Shown here: positions 1 through 10,438 of the stretch, one piece after another | How positions within the stretch are numbered: position 1 is the stretch's first letter | Layout: the number at the start of each line of letters is the position of its first letter | NCBI GenBank assembly: GCA_037074615.1 | Contig: CM073545.1 | Location: forward strand, 17,874,001 to 17,938,000 | DNA from: Leucaena leucocephala | Lineage: Eukaryota > Streptophyta > Magnoliopsida > Fabales > Fabaceae | Length of the DNA: 64,000 nt | Direction of reading: 5' to 3' | The notes under the pieces: generated by a model | Told to the model about the DNA's origin: nothing | The model's database searches: none | The model's input: only the letters and a program-made list of their open reading frames with translations | Translations under genes and position numbers: made by a program

Positions 1-126
1 CCAATGCAGCTTCATTAGTAATTAGAATTTTTGGTTGTTTCATGCAATTTAAAACGTCGCTATGTGTGTTCTGAAACATGCTTCTCGGTATTACGAGGAT
101 AAATCCTTTAAACTTTTTGGTTGCAG

Positions 127-273
127 ATGCGATGGGCTGATCGGATTCAAAGAGGAGTTGAAGGTGCGAAGAATACGAAGAATTGGCTACTAGGAAAACC
201 TGGTATGATATTGGCAATCGTCATGCTCATTTTCGCAGTAATTCTTCACCGGCTGGGTTTCATTGGTGGCTAG
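127..273 (+). CDS. Last exon of an unidentified gene with a hydrophobic C-terminal tail (partial)
   Basis: A splice acceptor (ttgcag) at 121-126 is followed by 48 codons and a TAG at 271-273. In the frame that begins at 127 the peptide is basic and polar (RWADRIQRGVEG, KNTKNWLLGK) and then strongly hydrophobic (MILAIVMLIFAVILHRLGF). This looks like a C-terminal membrane anchor, as in tail-anchored proteins. The rest of the gene lies outside the window to the left, so the phase of the exon cannot be checked against an upstream exon. A second frame also stays open for 21 codons but has no hydrophobic segment. I could not assign a family; a SNARE-like tail-anchored protein is one possibility, but that is a guess from topology only. 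Confidence 0.5.
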   Translation: MRWADRIQRGVEGAKNTKNWLLGKPGMILAIVMLIFAVILHRLGFIGG

Positions 274-2707
274 AATAAGGGACATGTACATTCTAGGACA
301 TCCCGGTTTAGGTGTTCGAGAAGATTCCAAGTGTTGCCTTGAAATAAAGTTGATATGGGTTTTAACATTTTTGTTTTGGGAGGAGAAAAGGAGGGTACAA
401 AAGGGGAAGGCGTAAGGAGAGAGGGAGATTTTATTTTGCCGTGTGAGTGAGCTTAATCTTTTTCTAAAAGAGGGAAGGTGTTGACCGCGTAGCTAATGTG
501 TTTACTTCATGTTTTTGCTAGAAATCTTTTGATTTGATTTTGACTAAGGTTGGGGTAGGCGATGAAATTGACAAAAATGTCATCTCATCGGGGGAGTGAC
601 TCTTTTTTCACTGTAAAATATTAGCCCGAGCCGCACTTCGCCTTGTGTGACCCTACTACTGTTTAATCAATGGCAATAAACTGATTAGGCATCCGGATCA
701 TGCACACGATCCAGACACAATCCATTAAAAAAAGCCAAATATTATCTACATAGAATATAAGAAAAAGTATAACTCATGAAAAATATATGATATTGCTGTA
801 TTGTAAAACCGAAAAAATTATATTAAATTGTATTATTCAGCTCATCTTGAACCCGTTCCAATAAAATCAAAATATAACAAGCAAGCAGGCTAGTCTAGTG
901 GATGCATGAAGTCTGGGCCATGAAATGGTAGGGGCATGAAAGCACAGAGCAGGTAATGACACGTGTCAAATATTGAACATATGACAGCGGCGAGTGACGT
1001 GGAATAGATAAAGATGCCAGTCTGGCATATTCCCAGGATTCTCTCAACTCGTCCTGGCTCAAAAAGAAAAAATCTTAAATAATTTTTATAAAAGGGGAAA
1101 ATGGATTGCCAACATTTTTTTGCCTACCTTTTAAACAGCATCCCTGTAAGTAATTGACGAAGAAGTCGCCAGTTTAAAACATTTATCAAGTATAATAACA
1201 ATATTAATTAAAAAAACTCGTCAACTAATTGTATCAAATATAAATTAATTTTTTAACTACATTTGCATGGAATTTATAAGTGAATCGCATTTGGGCAAGT
1301 GGTGGAACAGTTATGCGCTTTCATTTTACATCCAAAATAGCAAGTCACGACAAAACTAGCGAAGCTTGCAAAAAGCAAGACCAAACACATTCTAGATATT
1401 TCACCCTCACACCCAGGCGTTGGAAAGTTAGTCAACTTTTGCCAGCTTCACGAGCAACATTTTCACTTTGAAGCTAGATGAAGTCCTGTTTCAGACGAAC
1501 ACATTTTCTCATTTATAGGGAAAGACCTAATTTTTTAGACTAATCTACATCCCTGTTTTTTTGGTTTGGTTTCATATTTGCGTGGCATGGTTGAACCAAA
1601 TAAAGCCTAAATGTAAATAATTGTGGAGACATGCTTGACCACGAAACAGTCGCCATTTCTATAAACGTCTCTTGACATCAAAATGGGGGATTATTAGGAG
1701 AAGAATTAGTGGTTCATACTCCATAGGACAAACAAGTGGGCCCCGTTCTTGTGCCTTCGAGACCTTCTCAATAGTTAGCAATCATCTTTGTCTGATACAC
1801 GGCTTCCATTGAGACAATGGCCTTACATCACCTTGTCTCATCTCCCTCCAAGCTCACTACAAACCAGCCACGTACGCTAATGCTTTCTTTCAAAGTGTAC
1901 ATAATCTTTATTTCAAAGTCTTTTCATCATTATATATATAAGTCTATATATAACGTGAATCAGTTATAAAAATGCTAATTTGATTGTTAATTACTGTAGA
2001 TAATCGTCATAATATTTTGGCGGTTAAATTTTATTAAAACAATCAAATAATGGAGTAGTCATATATTTGGGGGCAGTATACATAGGATAACGACTTGCGA
2101 AAGAATGGGCAAAAAGAATGATCTAGAACACCAAATGAATCGTGAGAATCCTAATAATCAGCTATAGAAAGAGGGACTGGGAGAGAGAACTCGCCTCTTT
2201 TATGCGCACAAAATCAAATAGTAATCCTGAGTTATTTTCTGCAACCTCCACTTCCGTGAATCAGTGTCGCGCTCTTTTGATTTTCCTCTCTCCCTAACAA
2301 CCCACGCGTCAACCCCGTTCTGTCAGCAAATTAATCCCCTCTTTTGATCCCACTATTTCTTCTTCTTCCCCCTCTCCCTTTTCTTCCTTTTCCTCTCTTG
2401 CTCTTTTCTTCTCATATTTCTCATATCCTCTCTCTTTTTTCCATCTTCCCAGAAAAGATATCACTAATTCTCTAGGAAAATTGTATCCTGGCTCTTTCTT
2501 TCCTCCCTTCTTGATGGAATTTACGTAGGCGTCAATCGCCTCTGCGCCAAACCCCTTTACTTATATTGCATTTTGTCGATAATTTTAATAGCATTTCATT
2601 GCCTGATTATCCCACCTTTCTCGGTTCATCCGTTTTGATTTTGTTTTTGTTCCGTTGTTATTCTTATATTTGTCTTGAACTAAAGAGAGAGCAGCGATAA
2701 AACCTTG
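274..2707. other. Intergenic: 3' UTR of the first gene, then 5' region of the small membrane-protein gene
   Basis: No credible gene seen. The first few hundred bases after 273 are probably the 3' UTR of the upstream gene. A palindromic G-box core (ACACGTGT) lies near 960. The last part (about 2329-2420) is a pyrimidine-rich tract of CTCTTTT/CTTCTTC units, typical of a plant 5' leader or proximal promoter, ahead of the ATG at 2708. Confidence 0.5.
2329..2420 (+). promoter_or_regulatory. Pyrimidine-rich leader upstream of the small membrane-protein gene
   Basis: A stretch made almost only of C and T (CTTTT, CTTCTTC, CCCTCTCCC repeats) lies 290-380 bases before the ATG at 2708. Such Y-patches are common around plant core promoters and in 5' UTRs. 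No clear TATA box was found at a fitting distance, so the start of transcription is not defined. Confidence 0.4.
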
Positions 2708-3148
2708 ATGACTCGGCAATTGGTGCCGCAATCACAGCCAGTGGCGCCGCGGGGGAAGCGTCGGGCGGGAGAGATAGCCGGCGGGACGGCGGCGGAGTGC
2801 GCCGCGGTGTGTTGCTGCTGTCCGTTCGCGGTGGTCAACATATTGGTGTTGGCGGTGTACAAGCTTCCGGCTGGGCTGTGCAAGAAGGCGATTCGCCGAA
2901 GAAAACGGAAGCATTTGCAGAAGATGAAAAACAAGATGTACTTGCAGCAACAGTGTTCCAACAATGGCAACGCGATTATCACGCTGGATCAATGCCTATC
3001 GGAGGAGATGAAGACCGCCTACGGCATCCCTGATACGGTGGAGAAGGTGGAAGGAGGATCAGAGGCCGATGAGTTGGAGAAGGAGATGTGGGTCCGGTTC
3101 CATGAAACCGGATTCTGGAGGAGCTCTTCTCGGCGGCTAGAACCGTAA
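2708..3148 (+). CDS. Small cysteine-rich membrane-type protein of unknown function (At5g06380/At3g11690-like)
   Basis: This is an uninterrupted reading frame of 146 residues. The first ATG is at 2708; the codon before it (2705) is TTG. A basic, alanine/glycine-rich N-terminus is followed by a cysteine cluster (AAVCCCCPFAVVNILVLAVY, about residues 33-52) that could be a single membrane segment or an acylated hydrophobic patch. Next come a strongly basic stretch (RRRKRKHLQKMK), an acidic region, and a terminal FHETGFWRSSSRR motif. I recall this layout from an uncharacterised plant family that includes Arabidopsis At5g06380 and At3g11690. In Arabidopsis each of those sits next to an FLA gene, as this one does. 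The function is unknown. The GC-rich start of the ORF is in sharp contrast with its AT-rich flanks. Confidence 0.85.
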   Translation: MTRQLVPQSQPVAPRGKRRAGEIAGGTAAECAAVCCCCPFAVVNILVLAVYKLPAGLCKKAIRRRKRKHLQKMKNKMYLQQQCSNNGNAIITLDQCLSEEMKTAYGIPDTVEKVEGGSEADELEKEMWVRFHETGFWRSSSRRLEP

Positions 3149-6088
3149 CTGCAAAACAAAACGGGCGGTTGTAACCGTGGGCGCAGAGCAGCAAGTGGCT
3201 CCGGTAATCCGATTGGTCTTCGTGAGGTACCTTACACGTGTTGGCATTTTATTGAATGTTGAGCCGCACGAAATTGTAAACTGCGTTTGAATTCTGAATC
3301 CTGAGGATGAAACACCTGAAGTACATACGTAATAACCACGCGTGTATGCAAGTGCGCGAATTATATTTCCTTAGGAATGTTTCATGCATGTTAATTTCCA
3401 AAGCTCAAAGGCCATTTGCCCCAAAATCAAAGGAAAAAAATGCCTCGAAACCATGGGCAATGGAGTAGTTTCACTGTATCAGAGATGGAGATGTTTTTGC
3501 TCAATAGGTTGAAATATCATAATTGACTCCATTGATATTGCAAGCAAAAACCTTATAATGCAAGCGAAAGGTCATCGTACGAGGTAAAAGCTTTTCATAA
3601 TAATGGTAATGGGATGCTTTGAGTAATGAAAAATTATGTGAATTTTCTGGTGATATATCTGGTTTTGGGATTATGGAGGGAAGTGCTGCTTTTACCTGGG
3701 TAGGGCAACTAAGTGTGGTTAATTGTTGTGATTATTAGTGTCAATGCCAATCTGATTCTATGCCCCACCCCATGACTTTGTAGGATTAAGGCCAGGGCAA
3801 ATGCTCCGAATAATTAATATTCGTCTTATCTTAGAGCACCTTTGTTTCAACTTCCCCCCACCTTAAACGCGTTCTCACGCTAATGATACCCTCATAATTT
3901 TAAGTTAATTCCTGGTATTCTAAATTGACCTTAGAAAGAGATACGCACACCAAATATTTAGCTGTATCATTCTGCAGTTTGCTAAAATAATAGATTTGTA
4001 CGGTTGATTACTAGTATTTGGGGAAACTCAAAATATTAAAGATTTAAAGTTTTAGAGTGAATCAAATCAAAATGTCATCATCTTGTTGTACCAATGAGAA
4101 AATGATTTTAAATATTTCTGGTAAAGAGTAAAGATGATATTTTTTTTTTGTACAAATTTTTTTTGAAAGGGGTTAGATTCACTTATGATCCAAGGGTAGG
4201 ACGAAGTCTCCCTTCTTCCTAAACGATATCAATGTCGGGCAAAGAGAGTCGTCAATTATCCTCAGGCGTAAATCTAAGCATTTAGAAGTTAAGATGTCTC
4301 CCAAAACGTCATGACTAGAGCTATAATAAAATAGTACTTTTAAAAAATTAAACAAGTTTAAATAATTATATATTTCATCCCTTCAATTAGTTGAACTAAT
4401 GAACAATTGATTTTTTTTTTGTGAACAATTGATATAAAAGGCAAGATATTAGCGTAGCCTACATAGGAGGCCTTGATATATCCAATCATTAATCATGCCC
4501 TTGAGCCCCATCATCCTTCAAGCATGTTTGTGGCTTTTGCATTCCAAGCCCAATTCCCACATGATATTGAATTCGGGCCCATTAAGTCTTTTTATCAAGC
4601 AATGAATAATTTGGGAAGATTACCAATTAAGGTGCTTTTTATTGATATTCTCGGAGTTGTTTTCTGAAAGGATGATCATACTTGGTCAACTACCCAGTAT
4701 TAACATTTAACATGTTGGACCTGTCTTCTGAACCCCCACTTAACGACCTGTCTGGCCCTTATGAGTTTAAATTTCAATATTTCTTTATTAATTTGACTTG
4801 ACACTTGAAATTATTATAGTTGTAAAAATATTAATACGCTAATTATTAATAGTAACAATGTCATGCATTAGATTTGAATAAAATAATCACCATTTGTAAA
4901 ATACTCTTGCACGAAAGTTAAATTTTGAAAGAAAAAAAGACGGTGCATAAAGCATTTGGAGGAATATATATAATATAGCCGCCAAATAAACAATTCATAC
5001 ATAATTAGTGCCACCGACAAGATTGAAGATTGGGAGAGCAGAGAGAGGGAGAGAGATGTAGGAATTTACGAACATGAGGGGCCAACACTATAGTCTACGT
5101 TTTGATACCTAACGGTTGAGGGATACACATTACCAACATATATGAAACATTCAATATTTTTTCCCATATATGAAATAATCACGCGCCGTCTGCGAATAAA
5201 CAGCAAACCTACAAGCACACATTTTTAGTGCGTAAAAATATGAAATATTAATTCTAAATTTTATATATCCAAAATCATATTTCCAATCAAAGGAGATTTT
5301 ATTTTCTGGTCACACACACATATATATGTTACTTTCAGATAGAGAAAAAAGTCGACAGCACAACAGTAACCAATGTTGATAAACACGTTGATGAAAAATA
5401 TAAAATGCCAACAGAACAATGAGTAGAAATCACGCGATTGAATCTCTGCGAGGTTAATTAAAAAATATTTACTACTTATCACATGTCGCCAAAAGCCAAC
5501 AAATGACAAAGGAGAAAAATAAGCTCACGAGGCAGGCCAAACGTCGCAAGTACAAAAATGCGTGTTTGAATTAGTTCTTAGATAATACTTTAAAAAAAAT
5601 TATAAAAATAATTTTAATGAAAAATAACTTCTGAAGATTATGATTTATACTCTTAAAAATGTTATTTTAGAATTACCCAAATACGATGTGCTTAGCAAGA
5701 ACGCAGTGATATGCTGAACCGCATAAAAAAAAACAGAACATCCCCCAGGGTCTGCCATTCCGAACTTGCCACGTGGTAAGATTAGCTGGCATAGCAACCG
5801 ACACTCATTTACTAACTAACCGTTAATCCAATACCAAGGAGCCCTGGACCAGTTAATTAACTGATTCACAATTAATTAAACAATAATTTCTGCCAAATCA
5901 TTCATCCTCATCTCCGATTCTCATTTACACTCCGTGGAACTAATCTGGTACTTAGGGACCTTCTTCTATCCCACCCAACTCATTAACCAAAATACACTAC
6001 CAGCAATGAACTGAGACTTGTATTGCTCAGGGCCCAAGGTAGCCTTCTCTCTCAGGTCTCTGATTCCGGCGTATTCTCTCCGGTCGCC
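3149..6088. other. Intergenic region between the small membrane-protein gene and the FLA gene
   Basis: No gene supported. It contains the 3' UTR of the upstream gene (with a G-box-like cacgtg at about 3235), AT-rich sequence, a short GA-rich tract at about 5035-5057, and the promoter of the FLA gene. Open frames here (for example 4473-4667 and 5261-5509) have no coding character and no recognisable domains. Confidence 0.5.
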
Positions 6089-8739
6089 ATGGATCGTCGC
6101 ATCCATGGCGTCACCACGCTCCGCATCTCTCTTCTCCTTCTTCTCTCCGGCTTCCCCTTTCTCGCATTCTCGGATTATCCAAATCCCAGATTGTCGGTCG
6201 CTTCTTCCTCGGGCCAAATAAACTCCAACTCAGTTCTGGTGGCTCTTCTGGATTCGCATTACACCGAACTTGCCGAGCTGGTCGAGAAGGCTATGCTTTT
6301 GCAGACTCTCGAAGACACTGTCGGTGCCCACAACGTCACCATCTTCGCACCCAGAAACGAAGCTCTCGAGCGCGATCTCGACCCAGAGTTCAAGCGCTTC
6401 CTTCTCGAACCCGGTAATCTCAAGTCTCTTCAGTCCTTGCTCATGTTTCATATCATACCCACCCGTATTGGATCGCAGGAATTGCCCGCTCAAACCGGGT
6501 CAGCCCGTCATGAGACGCTCTTTAAGTCCGAGTTCATTCACCTTGCCAATAATGGCACCGGGAAATGGACAGTGGATCACGCCAGGATCATCCACCCCGA
6601 CGTGGTCTCCCGACCCGACGGAGTGATCCACGGGATCGAGCGCCTCCTGGTCCCTCGTTCCGTCCAAGATGACTTCAACCGTCGGCGGAGTCTTCAGTCC
6701 ATTACGGCGGTGAAGCCTGAGGGAGCACCGGAGGTTGACCCGAGGACGCATCGCCTCAAGAAGCCTGCTCCTCCGGTTAAACCAGGTTCGCCGCCGGTTT
6801 TACCCATTTACGACGCCATGGCTCCGGGACCCTCTCTGGCTCCCGCCCCAGCTCCCGGTCCCGGTGGACCACACCATCATTTCAACGGCGAAGCCCAGGT
6901 CAAGGATTTCATCCAGACACTGCTTCATTACGGTGGGTACAATGAAATGGCCGACATTTTGGTGAATCTGACATCCTTAGCAACCGAAATGGGTCGGTTA
7001 GTGTCTGAGGGTTATGTCCTGACTGTTTTGGCTCCGAACGATGAAGCCATGGCTAAACTAACCACGGACCAGCTGAGCGAACCTGGTGCTCCGGAGCAGA
7101 TAATGTACTACCATCTAATACCCGAATATCAAACCGAAGAGAGTATGTACAATTCAGTTCGAAGGTTCGGTAAGGTCCGGTACGATACTCTCCGGTTACC
7201 GCATAAGGTGGTAGCTCAGGAGGCAGACGGGTCAGTCAAATTCGGGCAGGGAGACGGATCGGCTTATTTGTTCGACCCCGACATATACACGGACGGTCGT
7301 ATCTCGGTTCAGGGTATCGACGGGGTTTTGTTCCCACCAGAGGAGGAGGAAAAACCGGTGACCCGGACGGTTCAACCCGCCAAAGTCGTTGTCAAGCATA
7401 GAAGAGGTACTTTTCTTTTCATCTACTCTTACTTTGCTGAATTGTTTATTGGCTGGAAAAGTGGATACTGATAATGATGCGAATGTGAGTGATTGGCTTT
7501 GTTTTCTTGGGTTTTCTTTACGAGGGCTTTACTCAAGTCTTAAGCCATAAGAAATAAGGTGAAACTTATGAATAGACGTTGTAATTAGAGGGCCACAACT
7601 TCAAAGGACAACGTTGTAATTAATGTTGATGCTTGTCCCAATATACTTATTACTTCTGAACAACCAGATATGTTTAGATGAAAATTTTCATGTGATAATG
7701 GTTGCAATTGCAAGTTAGCCGTTAAAAGATATTATTAGTGTGAATTAGTCAAACTAATCCAACATGATATCACGTTGTCCGCATTCATCTGCTTGGCCTT
7801 TCTACTAGGAATTTACTTGTGTTTGGTGCTGAGGACAAACTGAAAAGAACCGCTCCGTTTTTTAATATAAGACTAGTTGACTTATTTGGGAGATTAAAAT
7901 AACTAAATAAATAATTTAATTATAACATATGTTAAATATCATTAGATTATATATCAATTTATAAGTAAGGCAAATTAGTTTTAAAAAAACAATAAATATA
8001 AATACTTTAAAATAGTTTATTTAGTTTTGTTAATCTCCCTAAATTAGTTAACTAAGTTTTATATTATAGATCAGAGGAGATAGTAGAATTTACTTACTTG
8101 TATTTGACCAAGGGAAATGGGACCCGAGTGAAATTTTTAAATATATATAGATCTCTCATATCTTGTCTTAGAATATAGTTGGATTGAGGGTAATGAATGA
8201 GAAGGAAGAAAATAAGTTTTGATTATACCTAAATCAAAGGATGAATATATACTCTAATTTAGCAAATTTGTGCATATATGCTTTGAAAATAAGCCAGCTA
8301 GCAAAGTTAGGATTCACAATTAGCTAAAAGGAATATTATCTTCATTGTATATGCTATGTGGACTATGCCTGATGCTCAAAAATTGCGACGGGGTCTAATG
8401 TGGAACACGAAAAGATGCCAATCTTGAGAACAGACAGGACTTAGCATAGAAAAATCGGATTAAAGTGATTCCAAAATCCGAATTCAGGTAAAAAGTAAGA
8501 TTGTAAGGTCTTGAAGCATAAGAATACATATGATGCTGAAATCACTGAATTGGAATTCGAATAACGGAATATGGAGAACAAGATTTTGTACTCTGACTTG
8601 TATTCATTTTTATTTATCTTCTCTTCATGTATGTCTTTAACCTCAAGAAAAGTATAAAATGACAGGAAAATTGCTGGAAGCTGCATGCCGGATGCTTGGA
8701 ACCTTTGGACAGGTTTCTAGATTCGCCACTTGCCACTGA
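6089..8739 (+). CDS. FLA17: Fasciclin-like arabinogalactan protein, group B (FLA16/17/18 type)
   Basis: Cell-wall/apoplastic glycoprotein with two fasciclin (FAS1) adhesion domains. Coding exons are 6089-7406 and 8666-8739, giving 463 residues, close to Arabidopsis FLA17. The start is the first ATG in frame (MDRRIHG); the open frame continues upstream only through a TTG. A signal peptide (ISLLLLLSGFPFLAFS) covers about residues 13-30. FAS1-1 lies at about 48-190 (motif MFHIIPTR), a Pro/Ala-rich arabinogalactan linker at about 224-265 (PPVKPGSPPV, GPSLAPAPAPGPG), and FAS1-2 at about 270-415 (MYYHLIPEY). The 1.26-kb intron splits a Gly codon. The last exon encodes only GKLLEAACRMLGTFG...FATCH, the tail typical of FLA16-18. 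There is no C-terminal GPI-anchor signal, as known for group B. If the intron is not spliced, the frame runs on to 7471 with an unrelated end. FLA16, 17 and 18 cannot be told apart here. Confidence 0.93.
7861..8069. repeat. Small hairpin MITE in the FLA intron
   Basis: About 50 bases at 7861-7912 (core gggagattaaaataacta) reappear as an imperfect inverted copy at about 8015-8069 (core gttttgttaatctccct). The spacer of about 100 bases is AT-rich. The arms agree at most positions, so the sequence could fold into a long hairpin. The size, AT-richness and intronic position fit a miniature inverted-repeat element. No clear target-site duplication was found. Confidence 0.6.
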
Positions 8740-9420
8740 AGAACCAGTCCTTTGGCTGGCAACATACGTATTCACAATTATGTGAGATTCCAACTTACAT
8801 TATCTCATGTTTTGTGTATGCTATACTTAAGAGTTGCACATAACCGCATGATTGTAGAAGACTTTAACTTGTGTTATACGTAATGGCTGACTGGTTGAGC
8901 ATATGTTGGATAATGCAGATTGGTGGAAGTCCCAAAGATGTAAAAAGCTCAGGGAATATGGAGGTAGCTTTGCTTGAATAAAGAGTAGAAGCCGTGGTTT
9001 TGCCCTCATTTTGTCTTGTAAACTTTTGTTTGTGGAATGGTGTTATTAGGCTAAAGAACAAAAGCTTCTGAAGCCTTGTCATGAGTGCATATATAAATAT
9101 ATGTAGATTTATGGGGATAATTTCATTCATATCATAGAGGAGGGGTTGTGTTGGTGGGATCCAAAGGTTTTTTGTGTAAGACAAGGCAGGGATCTCTCTG
9201 CCTGATACGTGTCCATTCAGCAAGTATTTTCACCCAAAAAAGTGGGAAATACAATAAAAAAAAATCGATTCTTTTGTGTAATAATAAGACCTCCTTCCCA
9301 AGCAAATCAACTAGGCTCTTATCTTCGTTTGTTTGAGAACTCATCATTTGTTAGCATTACAAGCTATATTCGCCGAACTGCTTTTTTACTGTGGTAGCTA
9401 AGGTCTTCCATCTGCCTGGA

Positions 9421-9453
<33 letters not shown>

Positions 9454-10438
9454 TTTTGGGAAAGAAATATTGGTTGATCAAATCGTATTACGTTTTCTGC
9501 AGTTCTGCCAAATTATCAGTAATTAGAATCAGTGAAATAGGATGAATAAAGAAAAAAAAAATTGAAATAGAGGTGTCGAGAGGAGGCAAACTGCCCACCA
9601 CTCAAGTTTTACGGTCTATCTAGTGTCATTAAAAATCCCTTCTTCTTCTTCTTCTTTTTAAATTATAGGAGCAGATATCAATGGCATGAGATTACAAATG
9701 GCTGCAAATTTTTACTTGTAAGAGCTCTGATATCATCTACAAAGCTATTAACTGAATATAAATCATTTTCACCATGTGATTTTTTTTTTTTGGGTACAAT
9801 CCCCATGTGATTTTTAAACATCTCCAGTTCTCCTCCCTGTTAGCTTAATTTGTTTTATATGATCATTTCTTAATTTAATTTTGATTTATACTTCATTTCT
9901 TATATACAGAGAAGTTACATGCCATCATAAAGACAATGATAAATTAAAGAGTAAGAGTCCTTTGTTTCATAATATTTATTAAATCCTATTATCAAGTATT
10001 TAATTTTAAGGTTCATAACAATTTGTGACTTTTTCTCCCCACTTTTTTAAAAATCAAACTCCAAACTCAAAACCTAAAAAAATCTAATTATATCATTAAA
10101 CCAACTTTATATTGGTAATTAAAAAGAGTAATTTATTTATAGTTATATTGGTAAATGATATTGATATATATACACATGAATTAATTTTAGGTAAATCTAG
10201 ATTCGAGAATTGTTAAATCGATGGATAATATTGATTTCTTTAACTTTCTGCTAGTGCTTTAACTTTGAAGCAGCCCCTATTTCAATGCTTTTAATTCTCT
10301 TATGGCAAAATATGATAAAATCAGAAATCATATACGACATGAAACAGGAATCTCTCAAGTATTGCACAACGAACTTCAACAAGACTCTGTTCATTCCCTT
10401 GTTCCATGATAATCCCTTCCAATATTCACATTGCTTTT
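8740..10438. other. Convergent intergenic region between FLA and RFC1
   Basis: This holds the 3' UTRs of two convergent genes (FLA on +, RFC1 on -). It includes an ATT trinucleotide array at 9421-9453, a CTT run near 9643, and AT-rich sequence. The ORFs seen at 8827-9397 on both strands overlap each other, are low-complexity and match nothing I recognise. Confidence 0.5.
9421..9453. repeat. (ATT)n microsatellite
   Basis: About eleven ATT units in a row, followed by a T run; intergenic, about 680 bases downstream of the FLA stop codon. Confidence 0.95.

Noticed and set aside
2705..2707. Start of the small membrane protein at 2705
   Set aside because: 2705 is a TTG; the ATG is 2708.
6023..6088. 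Extension of the FLA protein upstream of 6089
   Set aside because: The frame is open to 6023, but the codon there is TTG. The first ATG is 6089 and it places the signal peptide correctly.
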